A DNA stretch of 64,000 bases from positions 1,121,501 through 1,185,500 of the forward strand of contig NZ_OY760503.1 of NCBI RefSeq assembly GCF_963663645.1. Reading direction: 5' to 3'. Positions 8,589-18,292 of the stretch are shown here, piece after piece. The notes under the pieces are model-generated. The model was not told where the DNA came from. It searched no databases and saw only the letters and a list, made by a program, of their open reading frames with translations. The stretch is from an uncultured Trichococcus sp. GTDB taxonomy: Bacteria > Bacillota > Bacilli > Lactobacillales > Aerococcaceae. Within the stretch, counting starts at the first letter, position 1. Each line of letters opens with the position of its first letter. Made by a program: the position numbers and the translations under genes.

Positions 8589-10862
8589 ATGACACAACAA
8601 ATTTTTGAGATTGATCCATGGAAAGTGACAACCAAACAATTAGATAAAGAAAACCGCCGCCTGCAGGAAAGTCTGACCAGTCTCGGTAATGGATATATGG
8701 GCATGCGCGGAAACTTCGAGGAAACCTACTCGGGCGATCACCATCAAGGCACCTATGTGGCGGGCGTCTGGTATCCCGACAAAACACGCGTCGGCTGGTG
8801 GAAAAACGGTTATCCGGAATATTTCGGAAAAGTGATCAATGCGATGAATTTCCTGTATATGCACATCTTTGTGGACGGGGAAGAAATCGATCTGCATAAG
8901 GATGAAACGAAAGACTTTGCCTTGACGTTGGATATGGAAAAAGGCCGCTTGGAACGCTTCTTTACGGTAGTGAAGAACGACAAAGAAGTCACTGTCCATT
9001 TCACACGCTTCCTGAGCATCGACATCAAGGAACTATGCGCCATCAAAGTGGAAATCACGGCTTCAGAAAAGGCCGCTATCCGCATCGAAAGCGCCCTGGA
9101 CGGGAATGTCCAAAACGAGGATGCCAACTATGATGAAATGTTCTGGGAATGGGTCGAACAGACAGATGATACGCTGGTCGTAGAAACGATCCCGAACAAC
9201 TTCGGCATCGAACGCTTCAGCGTGGCTGCAACGATGCACCACAAAGCGACAGGTTTCGCGCAAAAAGGCAACAACAGTAAAGAATTGTTCGTCTCCCAAG
9301 TGTTCGAAGGGGAAGCCGGAAAAGACCAAGTTCTATCATTAGAGAAATACGTGACGCTGACAACGAGCCGCGATCATGCGAAGGACAAACTTGCAGCGAC
9401 TGCTGAAGAAATCTATGCCACAAAAGTCGCTGGCCAAAGTTTCGAAGCGTTGGAAGCGAAACAAGCGAATCTGTGGACAAAACGCTGGGAATTGGCGGAT
9501 GTTGAAATCGGCGGCGATGACGAAGCGCAACAAGGCATCCGCTTCAACCTGTTCCAACTATTCTCCACTTATTATGGAGAAGATGAACGCTTGAACATCG
9601 GACCGAAAGGCTTCACTGGCGAGAAATACGGCGGAGCTACTTACTGGGATACGGAAGCTTATGGCGTACCGTTCTACTTGGCGGTAACCGAGCCGGAAGT
9701 TACCCGCAACCTGTTGAAATACCGCCACAACCAATTGCCGGGAGCTTTCCACAATGCCGCGCAACAAGGATTGAAGGGCGCATTGTATCCGATGGTGACC
9801 TTCACCGGCGTGGAATGCCACAATGAATGGGAAATCACGTTCGAGGAAATCCACCGCAACGGTGCGATCCCTTACGCAATCTACAATTATACAGCCTATA
9901 CAGGCGATGAAAGCTACTTGGCCGAAGAAGGCTTGGAAGTGCTCAGCGCTGTGAGCCGTTTCTGGGCGGACCGCGTACACTTCTCGCAGAACAAGCAATG
10001 CTACATGATCCATGGCGTGACCGGGCCGAACGAGTACGAAAATAACATCAACAACAACTGGTACACAAACCGCTTGGCTGTCTGGGTGCTGCGTTATACC
10101 TTGGAAAGCCTGGAGAAATATCCGGAACGCGCAGAGGCGTTGGGCATCACCGCAACCGAAAAAGAACAATGGCAGGATATCATCGACAACATGTACTTCC
10201 CGTACGATGAAGAGCGCCAAGTTTTCGTGCAACATGACACTTTCCTGGATAAGGATCTGAAACCGGTCAGCGCGCTGGACAAAGCCGATTTGCCATTGAA
10301 CCAGCACTGGTCATGGGACAAGATTTTGCGTTCTTGCTTCATCAAGCAAGCCGACGTGCTGCAAGGGATCTACCTGTTCGGTGACGAATTCACGATGGAA
10401 GAAAAAGAACGCAACTTCGACTTCTACGAGCCGATGACCGTGCATGAATCAAGCTTGTCGCCATGCATCCACGCCATCCTTGCTGCCGAACTGAGCAAAG
10501 AGGAAAAAGCTATGGATCTTTACCGACGCACCGCGCGCCTGGATCTGGACAACTACAACAACGACACCGAAGACGGCCTGCACATCACCTCGATGACCGG
10601 CAGTTGGTTGACGATTGCGGAAGGCTTCGCCGGTATGCGCGCCAAAGACGGTCTGCGTTTTGCGCCGTTCTTGCCGAAAGACTGGACGAACTACCAATTC
10701 CACATCAACTACCGTGGCCGCTTGATCCTGATCGCAGTGAACGAAGAGACTGTTAGCCTGACCTTGGTGAAGGGCGAAGCGTTACCTGTCCGCATCTATG
10801 ACGAAGAGCTGCAGCTGAAAGATGAAATCAAAGTCGCACTGAAAAAGACCGTGTCCGTATGA
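8589..10862 (+). CDS. malP: Maltose phosphorylase, GH65
   Basis: A cytoplasmic 757-aa enzyme of normal family length that phosphorolyses maltose to beta-glucose 1-phosphate and glucose. The N-terminal beta-sandwich domain starts with [12 protein letters not shown]; the catalytic (alpha/alpha)6 domain includes [11 protein letters not shown]-like [11 protein letters not shown], the catalytic acid Glu482 in [10 protein letters not shown], and [11 protein letters not shown], whose residues bind phosphate in the family. ATG 8589 follows a GGGG-rich ribosome site. The next gene, beta-phosphoglucomutase, consumes the product, and the two are separated by only 23 bases. Other GH65 specificities (trehalose, kojibiose) are possible but fit the context less well. 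Confidence 0.95.
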   Translation: MTQQIFEIDPWKVTTKQLDKENRRLQESLTSLGNGYMGMRGNFEETYSGDHHQGTYVAGVWYPDKTRVGWWKNGYPEYFGKVINAMNFLYMHIFVDGEEIDLHKDETKDFALTLDMEKGRLERFFTVVKNDKEVTVHFTRFLSIDIKELCAIKVEITASEKAAIRIESALDGNVQNEDANYDEMFWEWVEQTDDTLVVETIPNNFGIERFSVAATMHHKATGFAQKGNNSKELFVSQVFEGEAGKDQVLSLEKYVTLTTSRDHAKDKLAATAEEIYATKVAGQSFEALEAKQANLWTKRWELADVEIGGDDEAQQGIRFNLFQLFSTYYGEDERLNIGPKGFTGEKYGGATYWDTEAYGVPFYLAVTEPEVTRNLLKYRHNQLPGAFHNAAQQGLKGALYPMVTFTGVECHNEWEITFEEIHRNGAIPYAIYNYTAYTGDESYLAEEGLEVLSAVSRFWADRVHFSQNKQCYMIHGVTGPNEYENNINNNWYTNRLAVWVLRYTLESLEKYPERAEALGITATEKEQWQDIIDNMYFPYDEERQVFVQHDTFLDKDLKPVSALDKADLPLNQHWSWDKILRSCFIKQADVLQGIYLFGDEFTMEEKERNFDFYEPMTVHESSLSPCIHAILAAELSKEEKAMDLYRRTARLDLDNYNNDTEDGLHITSMTGSWLTIAEGFAGMRAKDGLRFAPFLPKDWTNYQFHINYRGRLILIAVNEETVSLTLVKGEALPVRIYDEELQLKDEIKVALKKTVSV

Positions 10863-10885
10863 GCGACACCAAAGGAGAGAAAGAA

Positions 10886-11551
10886 ATGTTGAAAGCAGTA
10901 TTGTTCGATTTGGACGGCGTCATCACCGACACCGCCAAATTCCATTTTTTGGCCTGGCGTAACCTAGGAGCGGAATTGGGGATCACCGTCGACGAAGCCT
11001 TCAATGAAGAACTGAAGGGCGTCAGCCGCATCGATTCGCTGGAGCGTATCCTTGCGCACGGCGGCTTGGCTGATAAATATTCTTCAGCTGAAAAAGAAGC
11101 CTTCTGCACAAAGAAAAATGACCATTATCTGGAATTGATCCAGGAAATGACACCTGCGGACATCCTTCCGGGGATCTTGCCGCTGTTGGAAGAATTACGC
11201 GAAGCGGGTTTGAAGACAATCATCACCTCAGCCAGCAAGAACGCACCCGGCATCCTGAAGTTATTGCAGGTGAAGGACTACTTCGACGGCATCGTCGATC
11301 CGGCCTCAGTGGCTGCAGGCAAACCGGCGCCGGATATCTTCTTGGCCGGCGCGGAGCTTGCCGGCGTGCACCCGGCCGAGTGCATCGGCGTGGAAGACGC
11401 CGCTTCCGGTGTGGATGCCATCAAAGCCGCGAATATAACCGCGGTCGCAATCGGTGACGCAGCCGTGCTCGGGCATGCCGACCGTGTGTTGGCGGACACG
11501 AGCGACTTGTCACTTGCCGTCCTGCGTGATACGTGGGAGCAGGCGATTTAA
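10886..11551 (+). CDS. pgmB: Beta-phosphoglucomutase, copy 1
   Basis: A 221-aa HAD-family enzyme converting beta-glucose 1-phosphate from MalP into glucose 6-phosphate. VLFDLDGVITDT contains nucleophile Asp8 and acid/base Asp10. The cap helix region carries GVSRIDSLERIL, motif II is TSASKN, and motif III/IV are KPAPDIF and GVEDAASGVDAI. ATG 10886 follows AAAGGAGAG; an earlier in-frame ATG at 10859 lacks a site and adds nine unconserved residues. The aldose epimerase gene starts one base after its stop. A second, very similar pgmB lies at 33304. Confidence 0.94.
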   Translation: MLKAVLFDLDGVITDTAKFHFLAWRNLGAELGITVDEAFNEELKGVSRIDSLERILAHGGLADKYSSAEKEAFCTKKNDHYLELIQEMTPADILPGILPLLEELREAGLKTIITSASKNAPGILKLLQVKDYFDGIVDPASVAAGKPAPDIFLAGAELAGVHPAECIGVEDAASGVDAIKAANITAVAIGDAAVLGHADRVLADTSDLSLAVLRDTWEQAI

Positions 11552-11552
11552 G

Positions 11553-12572
11553 ATGGACAGCATAATGATCCGCGAATGGGGCAGCATCGGAACGGAAAAA
11601 GTCATGCGCATCACCTTGAGCCAGCCGAACGGCATGTCCGTCAGCTGCATCAACTACGGCGCCCGGCTGATCCGTTTGCTTGTCCCGGACCGGGAAGGCC
11701 AGAGTGAAAATGTTGTCCTGGGCTTGGCCGATGCCGAAGCCTACGGAAACGACCGCGCTTCCTTCGGCGCCACCGTCGGACCGGTCGCCGGCCGGATTGC
11801 TGAGGGCAAATGGGGCAAGGTGCAACTCGAGCAGAACGCCGGCAAGCACCATATCCACGGCGGCAGCCTGGGTTGGGGTCAACAGTTCTGGGACTTCAAA
11901 ACCGAAGAGACGGCAGAAGCTGTGACCGTCACTTTCACATTGGAATCGACGCCGGAAACGGTCGGCTATCCCGGCCGGATGCAGGCGAAAACTAGCTATT
12001 CCCTCGATGCGGAAGGTTGCCTGACGATCAAGATGGAAGGGGTCAGCCGGGACAATGAGGAAACGCTGTTCAATCCGACCAGCCATATCTATTTCAATTT
12101 GAGCGGAGATGCCAAACGTCCGCTTACCGATCATGCTTTGCAGCTGGCCTGCGAAGAAGTGCTGGAATTGGATGCTGACAAGTTGCCGACCGGGACGAAG
12201 CAAACGGTGACAGGGACGGCTTTCGATTTCCGCGAAGTGACTGCCATCGGTGCAGCCATCCGCAAACGACCGCAAGGGTTCGATGATGTTTTCCTGATGC
12301 AGCCCGACCAACAGCCGCAGCTGATCCTCAGCGATGAGGAGAGCGGCCGGCAAATGACATTGTCCAGCAACCGCAGCAGCATCGTGCTCTTTTCGACGAC
12401 AGACATGAACGAACCGTACCTTGTGAACGGCCGTCCGATGCGGAGCCAGTTGGGTTTGGCGATCGAGGCGCAGGAAGTGCCGGATGCCATCCACCATCAG
12501 GGCTGGGACAATATCGTCCTGGCGCCAAATACTTTGGCGGCAAGGGTTCAAAATTACACTTTTAAATGGTAA
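11553..12572 (+). CDS. galM: Aldose 1-epimerase
   Basis: A 339-aa galactose mutarotase-family enzyme interconverting alpha and beta anomers of glucose or maltose, which lets MalP and glucokinase receive the right anomer. Conserved features are NYGARLIRL, GPVAGRIAEG, HHIHGG, catalytic His178 in NPTSHIYFNLSGD and catalytic Glu305 in IEAQEVPDA. ATG 11553 sits one base after the pgmB stop, so translation is probably coupled; ATG 11565 is an alternative. It corresponds by position to malM of the enterococcal maltose operon. Confidence 0.92.
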   Translation: MDSIMIREWGSIGTEKVMRITLSQPNGMSVSCINYGARLIRLLVPDREGQSENVVLGLADAEAYGNDRASFGATVGPVAGRIAEGKWGKVQLEQNAGKHHIHGGSLGWGQQFWDFKTEETAEAVTVTFTLESTPETVGYPGRMQAKTSYSLDAEGCLTIKMEGVSRDNEETLFNPTSHIYFNLSGDAKRPLTDHALQLACEEVLELDADKLPTGTKQTVTGTAFDFREVTAIGAAIRKRPQGFDDVFLMQPDQQPQLILSDEESGRQMTLSSNRSSIVLFSTTDMNEPYLVNGRPMRSQLGLAIEAQEVPDAIHHQGWDNIVLAPNTLAARVQNYTFKW

Positions 12573-12608
12573 TCTAGAGATACAAAAATGAACCTGAGGA
12601 AAATGCCT

Positions 12609-13625
12609 ATGACCGTTACGATAAAAGATGTCGCCAGAGAAGCGGGCGTCGCGACTTCAACCGTTTCACGCACGTTGAAGGACAGTCCGCTGATCAGCGA
12701 AAACACAAAAGTGAAAGTGCGCCAAGCGATGCAGAAACTGGGCTACACGCCCAACTTCGCCGCCCAGAACCTGGCCAATAAGTCCACGCAGACGATCGGC
12801 GTGATCCTGCCGGTGGCGACGATGGGGAACCCTGCGCAGAATCCGCTCTTCCTCGAGATGATCCAGGAAATCGGCGTCGTCTGCAATGAACAGAAATACA
12901 TGATTTCCTTGGCTACCGGCAAGACGATGGCGGAACTGAAGGACAGCGTGCGCCTGATGCACCAACGCAAACTTGTCGACGGCTTCATCCTGTTGTACTC
13001 GGAGGCGAAGGATCCGATCCGCAAGTTCCTGCATGATGAAAAGATTCCCTACGCTTTGCTGGGGAAACCGGATGTCTACGAGAATGAAACAATCTATATC
13101 GATAACGACAACCGCCTGTCCGGCAAAACGGCGACGGACTGCCTGATCCAACACGGACACGAACAGATCGGATTCGTCGGATTGACGCCTTCGCAAACGG
13201 TCGACAAGGAACGTTACAAGGGCTATTCCGATGCCTTGCGCGATGCCAATCTGACCGTCCATCCGTCACTCTACTTCGAAACGCCGGATGACTTCATGGC
13301 TTTCCAAGAGTTCCTCGAAGAAACCAAACCGACAGGACTTGTCGTCGGCGATGACCGCCTGGCCTTGCGGGTCCTGCAGTATCTGCAGCTGGATCAGTAC
13401 AAAGTGCCGGACGACATCTCCCTGATCAGTTTCAACAATTCCGTCTTCGCGACCCTGTCCCACCCATTCCTGACGACCATCGACATCCACGTCCAGGAAC
13501 TGGCCAGACAAGCCGCCGCCCTCCTGATCCGCCAACTCAACGAACCGAGCGCCTTGCTGCCGAAAATGATCGTGCCGCATGAAGTGATCGAACGGGAGAC
13601 GGTTATGCGGGTGCGGGGAGAATGA
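12609..13625 (+). CDS. malR: LacI-family repressor of the maltose locus
   Basis: An N-terminal helix-turn-helix (IKDVAREAGVATSTVSRTL) and hinge (NFAAQNLANKST) precede a periplasmic-binding-protein-like sensor domain starting at IGVILPV; 338 aa is normal. It is the last gene of the malP operon and should bind the TGCAATCGATTGCA-type operators at 8369 and 8535, giving autoregulation. The start is uncertain: ATG 12588, 12603 and 12609 are in frame, and TGAGGA at 12595-12600 favours 12609. The inducer is probably maltose or a derivative, by analogy with MalR proteins. Confidence 0.9.
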   Translation: MTVTIKDVAREAGVATSTVSRTLKDSPLISENTKVKVRQAMQKLGYTPNFAAQNLANKSTQTIGVILPVATMGNPAQNPLFLEMIQEIGVVCNEQKYMISLATGKTMAELKDSVRLMHQRKLVDGFILLYSEAKDPIRKFLHDEKIPYALLGKPDVYENETIYIDNDNRLSGKTATDCLIQHGHEQIGFVGLTPSQTVDKERYKGYSDALRDANLTVHPSLYFETPDDFMAFQEFLEETKPTGLVVGDDRLALRVLQYLQLDQYKVPDDISLISFNNSVFATLSHPFLTTIDIHVQELARQAAALLIRQLNEPSALLPKMIVPHEVIERETVMRVRGE

Positions 13626-13654
13626 ATGGTTAATAAAATAGAATAAAGAAAAAT

Positions 13655-13708
13655 AAATGAGTCAAGCTTACTCCGTGTATGACAGGAAGTAAGCTTGACT
13701 CATTTTTG
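13655..13708 (+). terminator. Terminator after malR
   Basis: AATGAGTCAAGCTTACT (13656-13672) pairs perfectly with 13688-13704, followed by TTTTTG. Confidence 0.88.
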
Positions 13709-14081
13709 TCATACTATGTAACTTCAAAAGAATCTTTTTGAATTTTTTGAGTGTTTAATTCTCTTCTTCACATTTTCAAAATGGATACAACTCGTAAATG
13801 TGTTCGAAAATCAAACTATTGTTGAACCGCTTCAATAAAAGTGCGCTTCCTGTTATAATTTTAAGAATAGAGGCAATCCCTTTTCATCAGTATAGTGATG
13901 TGAAAATTACTATACATGAACTGTGAGGGTCTTTATTTTTTTTGTTGCTACGTAATAAGGTCAGGTGAACCTTTCATAAGTTCATCACAACGAAAACTGA
14001 AAGCGCTATTTTAGATTGGGATGAACACCAAAAAAATAAAAGATTTGTCTGGTAATATTTTATGTGTAAGGAGGAATGAAT
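13709..14081 (+). promoter_or_regulatory. Long leader region of the galactitol-type PTS operon
   Basis: No gene is seen in these 373 bases. A weak promoter candidate is TTCAAT (13831-13836), 17 bases, TATAAT (13854-13859). Downstream is a hairpin with GTATAGT/ACTATAC arms (about 13890-13915), then a T-rich tract near 13934. A separate entry covers the cre site at 13998. No clear antiterminator-terminator pair could be made out, so leader control is only a possibility. Confidence 0.4.
13998..14011 (+). promoter_or_regulatory. Putative cre (CcpA) site
   Basis: TGAAAGCGCTATTT matches the consensus TGWAARCGYTWWCW at 13 of 14 positions. It lies about 70 bases before the PRD regulator start, suited to catabolite repression of the operon. 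Confidence 0.7.
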
Positions 14082-16106
14082 ATGATCAAAACACATTCGC
14101 TGGATGTGATGTCTTATTTCTTAACTAGTGAAGAAGTAACATTAAGCAGCTTAATGAAGGCGTTTACCATGAGCGAACAAGAAGTAGATGACGAACTAGA
14201 CCATATTAACTCTTTATTGGGTGATGCTGTCATTGTTCGTAAAAGAAATCATTTATATTTGACTGAAGAGGGAGTCAATGTAACTTATCAATATGTTTTG
14301 AAAAAGAATCAAAAACTATATTCCTTCTACAGCCCGAAAATAAGGAAGACGCTTATTCTCATTAAGCTACTGATTGGCGAAGGATATAACCCTCTTCAGG
14401 AAATGGCAGACTATGTGTATGTGAGCAAAAATACGGCATTGGCGGATATAAAAGAATTGAAAAGTGACATTTCTGAGAGTGTAGAAATTAAATACTCCAG
14501 AAGCTGCGGCTATAATATCCAAGGCAATGAATTTGAGGTACGGAATACACTGGCGGATTCTATCCAAACGTTACTGAAAATACCCGCTGGAAAATTCATA
14601 TTGTTTGAAAAGGGCATTATGGAGAAGGATGAAATATTCCATTTAAGAAAAAGGTTGGAGAAGATTGAAATCGAGCTAGGAATATTTTTTTCAGACGAGG
14701 TTTTGGATGCGCTGCCATATTTACTTATGGGAACGATCCTAAGATCTAAGTTCAGCAATCAAAACTTGGATTTCTCTGATATTACACACGACATAAAAGG
14801 AACCAAAGAGTATCCGAGGATCAAATCAATATTTTGGAGCTACCCATTCCTGTCTGAAATGGATTTAAAGTATCTGACACTACAAGTATTGTCATCCAGT
14901 ATCATCGATTTTAAGGAAGAGGTCAGTCATTACAATGAACTAAATATTGAAGAACTCGTTTGTGGATTAATAAAATCTATTGAGGAAAACATGGCAATCA
15001 ACTTTCCGAAATTTCTTGATCTCAAGAAAAGATTATCGATGCACATAAAACCGGCTATATACCGCCTGAAACTAGGGCTTCACGTTTACAATCCATTGAC
15101 TGGACAATTTATGGAAAAACATAACTCCATTTATATGGTTGTAAAAAAAGCCTTGCGGTTATTCGAAGATGAATTAAGTATTACATTTACAGATGATGAA
15201 ATCACCCTAATTGCCATGATTTTTTTGGGAGAAATTTATCAAACCTGTGAAGATAAACTTCAACCCGTATTTACTGCGGTGGTCCTATGCAGGAGCGGGA
15301 CATCCATATCAAAACTGTTGCTCGGTATCTTAAAAGAAGAGTTTCCGAAAATAAAATTTATTGATGTCTATTCTCTAAGAAAATTTGAGGCACAACCACC
15401 GGATGTTGATTTTATTTTCTCGACAATCCCTATCCATACGGACATAGTGAATTTTTTAGTCCCCTCTCTGCTTGATGAATTATCGCGGTTTAGATTAAGG
15501 AAGCAAGTAGAAGAGGCCATTGAATCAGATGCATCTAAACAAGCGAAGGAAATAATGGCGTATTTAGCGGAACTTATTCCAAAAGATAAAATGGCTCTGA
15601 TTTCCGGGAAAGTAGAAGGATTTTTTGAGGATAAAAAATTACCGATCCCCTTACAAGAAAAAGATGCGGATTTGTTGAAAGATTCGTCCCAAATAACCAT
15701 TATTAATGAGAATATTCCATGGAATGAAATCATCGATTTAGCTTTTCATGAGATGGGCAACAGACAATCAATTACGAATGATTATATGGAAGAATGTAAA
15801 AAGATCTTTTATGACTCCTATGAAACGATGATGATCGGTCCTAATGTGTTTTTGCCGCATGCAGCGCCGGACAGAGGCGTCATTGAAGCGGATGTACAGA
15901 TACTTATCCTGAAAAATACTATACATGCGCCTAATGGATCAGAGATGGAAATAGTTGTAGCACTCGCTCCATGCAGAAATAACGAGCATGTGCCATGGCT
16001 ATTAAAGCTGAATGATACCTTTTTAAACAACGAACAAAAAAATAGGATAATGAAATCCAATGATACAGAAGAAGTGTTGGATATATTTAAAGAGAGGGTG
16101 AGGTAG
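14082..16106 (+). CDS. PRD-domain PTS transcriptional activator with EIIB-like and EIIA domains
   Basis: A 674-aa cytoplasmic regulator of the BglG/MtlR/LicR class. Two N-terminal helix-turn-helix regions (about residues 10-70 and 95-135, the second including VYVSKNTALADIKEL) bind DNA. Two PRD domains follow (about 185-290 and 300-395). An EIIB-like domain has Cys403 in VLCRSGTS, and a C-terminal EIIA domain has His593 in LPHAAPDRG. Phosphorylation by HPr and by the operon's own EII proteins should set its activity. AAGGAGG at 14068-14074 gives correct spacing to ATG 14082 rather than ATG 14076. The EIIA gene starts directly after its stop, so it regulates this operon from within it. Confidence 0.9.
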   Translation: MIKTHSLDVMSYFLTSEEVTLSSLMKAFTMSEQEVDDELDHINSLLGDAVIVRKRNHLYLTEEGVNVTYQYVLKKNQKLYSFYSPKIRKTLILIKLLIGEGYNPLQEMADYVYVSKNTALADIKELKSDISESVEIKYSRSCGYNIQGNEFEVRNTLADSIQTLLKIPAGKFILFEKGIMEKDEIFHLRKRLEKIEIELGIFFSDEVLDALPYLLMGTILRSKFSNQNLDFSDITHDIKGTKEYPRIKSIFWSYPFLSEMDLKYLTLQVLSSSIIDFKEEVSHYNELNIEELVCGLIKSIEENMAINFPKFLDLKKRLSMHIKPAIYRLKLGLHVYNPLTGQFMEKHNSIYMVVKKALRLFEDELSITFTDDEITLIAMIFLGEIYQTCEDKLQPVFTAVVLCRSGTSISKLLLGILKEEFPKIKFIDVYSLRKFEAQPPDVDFIFSTIPIHTDIVNFLVPSLLDELSRFRLRKQVEEAIESDASKQAKEIMAYLAELIPKDKMALISGKVEGFFEDKKLPIPLQEKDADLLKDSSQITIINENIPWNEIIDLAFHEMGNRQSITNDYMEECKKIFYDSYETMMIGPNVFLPHAAPDRGVIEADVQILILKNTIHAPNGSEMEIVVALAPCRNNEHVPWLLKLNDTFLNNEQKNRIMKSNDTEEVLDIFKERVR

Positions 16107-16583
16107 ATGGAATATTCCGATTTATTTGATAGTAAGCTAATAAAATTGAATCAGGAATTTGAATCACAAAGAGAATTATTCGAATATGTTAGTGACATAC
16201 TCGAGGAAGAGAACTACACAGAAGATACTTTCTTTGACGCTATTAGGGAAAGAGAGAAAGTTTTCCCTACCGGTCTGCAAACAGATATGGTGAATTTAGC
16301 TATTCCACATACAGATGTGCTCCATGTCAAAAGACCCTTCATATTCGTAGTGACGTTAAACAAGCCAATCAAATTCATACAAATGGGAACATTTGATGAA
16401 TGGGTGGATATCGACACAGTGTTTGTCTTAGGAATCAAAGAACCGCAAGAGCAAGTAGGTTTATTATCAAATATCATGACGCAGTTCAGGAACAAGTATT
16501 TCATTGACGCCTTTAATGGCATTGTGAATATTTCAAAAATGGAAGAGTTACTAAAAAATGAATTTGGGAGTGTTGAAGTATGA
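16107..16583 (+). CDS. gatA: PTS EIIA component, galactitol/fructose type
   Basis: A 158-aa soluble PTS phosphocarrier of the EIIA-2 fold; the phospho-histidine is in LAIPHTD. It takes phosphate from HPr and passes it to the EIIB encoded next. ATG 16107 is immediately after the regulator stop codon, and the end overlaps the EIIB start by four bases (ATGA), typical of tightly coupled PTS genes. The gat name refers to the family, not a proven substrate. Confidence 0.88.
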   Translation: MEYSDLFDSKLIKLNQEFESQRELFEYVSDILEEENYTEDTFFDAIREREKVFPTGLQTDMVNLAIPHTDVLHVKRPFIFVVTLNKPIKFIQMGTFDEWVDIDTVFVLGIKEPQEQVGLLSNIMTQFRNKYFIDAFNGIVNISKMEELLKNEFGSVEV

Positions 16584-16855
16584 AAAGAGTAATCGTAGCG
16601 TGTGGCAGTGGTGTAGCAACAAGTCAAACAGTAGCCTCAAAAGTGAAACGCATACTGACTGAGAAGAAAATTAATGCAGTCGTAGATGCCGTAGATATTA
16701 AATCATTGGATCAATATGTTAAGCAAAGCGATGTTTACATTTCCATTACGAAGCCAACGAAAACATATAATATTCCAACTTTAAATGGAATCGCATTTCT
16801 AACCGGCATGGGAATTGAGGCAGAAACACAGAAATTAGTCGATGCCTTGAAGTAA
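16580..16855 (+). CDS. gatB: PTS EIIB component, galactitol type
   Basis: A 91-aa protein of normal EIIB-Gat size. The phospho-cysteine loop is ACGSGVATSQT near the N-terminus, so Cys9 receives phosphate from EIIA. The C-terminal part (FLTGMGIEAETQKLV) is also typical. It is cytoplasmic and docks on the EIIC membrane protein encoded 30 bases downstream. Confidence 0.9.
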   Translation: MKRVIVACGSGVATSQTVASKVKRILTEKKINAVVDAVDIKSLDQYVKQSDVYISITKPTKTYNIPTLNGIAFLTGMGIEAETQKLVDALK

Positions 16856-16885
16856 CACCAATATCAGTTTGGAGGAGAGAAGACA

Positions 16886-18268
16886 ATGGAAACTTTACAA
16901 CAGATTATACAGAATGTATTAAATTTAGGATCTGCAGTTTTTATTCCCGCGTTAATGATACTGATTGGATTATTAGTCAAGATGAAATCAAAGGATGCAA
17001 TTAGTGCAGGTATCACACTTGGAGTAGCTTTTATAGGGATGAACTTAGTTATTGGATTCATGATGAGTTCGTTGACTCCTGCTGCACAGGCGTTGGCTGA
17101 ACGGACAGGCATTTCATTGACTGTCATTGATGGTGGGTGGACCTCCATGGCGACCCTATCATGGGCATGGCCATATGCTTTCTTAATGTTCCCGTTACAG
17201 TTACTGATTAATGGGATCATGCTTGCAGTAAATAAAACGAAAACACTGAACGTTGATTTATGGAATGTTTGGGGGAAAATCTTTACTGCAGTATTAATTG
17301 TTGGTGTGACAAATAATCTGTATCTTGCTTTTATCGGTGCTGCAATAACGATTGTGTTGGAATTATTGTACTCTGATATAAACCAGCCGGAAATCGAAAG
17401 ATTAACAGGTATCCCTGGCGTAACTGTGTCACATGGAATGATGATGCTGGGGGCATTATTGATGCCTTTTGATTTATTGTTAAGAAAAATACCTGCTTTT
17501 AACAAAGAGATGGATGCAACAATGTTAAAAGAAAAAATTGGTATGTTTGGTGAGAATCATGTCATGGGATTCATCATCGGGTTTGTCTTAGCCCTTGCAG
17601 GCGGCTATTCGGTTGGAGCAGCCTTGATGTTAGGTATGCAAGCAGCGACAGCGATGACATTGTTCCCGATGGTTTCAAAACTGTTCATGCAGGCTCTATC
17701 CCCGATTTCTGAAGCGATGTCTGACTTTATGAAGAACAGATTTAAAGATCGCGAAATGTTTATCGGGCTGGACTGGCCAATTCTTGCAGGTAGCAGTGAA
17801 GTTTGGGTCATTATGATTCTTATGGTACCTGTTACCCTACTGTTTGCCTTCATTTTACCAGGAAATGCAGTTCTTCCATTCGCAGGGATCTTAAATGTTG
17901 GTATGGTTGCCCCAGCATTAGTCGTAACAGGCGGTAACTTGATTCGCATGTTCATAATCAGTGTCATTGGAACTCCAATTTTCTTATACTCAGCGTCTTA
18001 TTTTGCTAATACCATTACAAAACTGGCAAATGATACCGGTGCAGTTGAACTTGTTGAAGGGCAAAGAATCACTTGGAGTACATTAGAGTATCCAGACATT
18101 CGCTTTGTATTAACGGAACTATTACAATTTAAAGTTCTAGGATTCGTTTTAGCAGCAGTATGGGTGGCATTGTTTGTACTCTATTCCAAAGTCATGAAAA
18201 ATCGTGCAGCAAATGAACCAGTAGTATCTGCTGATGCGGAGTGGGATATGGAACCGAATGAAGTGTAA
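16886..18268 (+). CDS. gatC: PTS EIIC component, galactitol type
   Basis: A 460-aa integral membrane permease with about ten hydrophobic segments, matching GatC family length. Recognisable stretches are LGSAVFIPALMILIGLLVKM at the start, LTVIDGGWTSMA, and FIGLDWPILAGSSEVWV near the middle. It forms the sugar channel and presents substrate to EIIB. A TTTGGAGGAGAG site precedes ATG 16886. No hexitol dehydrogenase is encoded nearby, so the substrate may be a ketose rather than galactitol itself; this is inference. Confidence 0.9.
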   Translation: METLQQIIQNVLNLGSAVFIPALMILIGLLVKMKSKDAISAGITLGVAFIGMNLVIGFMMSSLTPAAQALAERTGISLTVIDGGWTSMATLSWAWPYAFLMFPLQLLINGIMLAVNKTKTLNVDLWNVWGKIFTAVLIVGVTNNLYLAFIGAAITIVLELLYSDINQPEIERLTGIPGVTVSHGMMMLGALLMPFDLLLRKIPAFNKEMDATMLKEKIGMFGENHVMGFIIGFVLALAGGYSVGAALMLGMQAATAMTLFPMVSKLFMQALSPISEAMSDFMKNRFKDREMFIGLDWPILAGSSEVWVIMILMVPVTLLFAFILPGNAVLPFAGILNVGMVAPALVVTGGNLIRMFIISVIGTPIFLYSASYFANTITKLANDTGAVELVEGQRITWSTLEYPDIRFVLTELLQFKVLGFVLAAVWVALFVLYSKVMKNRAANEPVVSADAEWDMEPNEV

Positions 18269-18292
18269 AATTTAAAGAAGTGAGGAATATGG

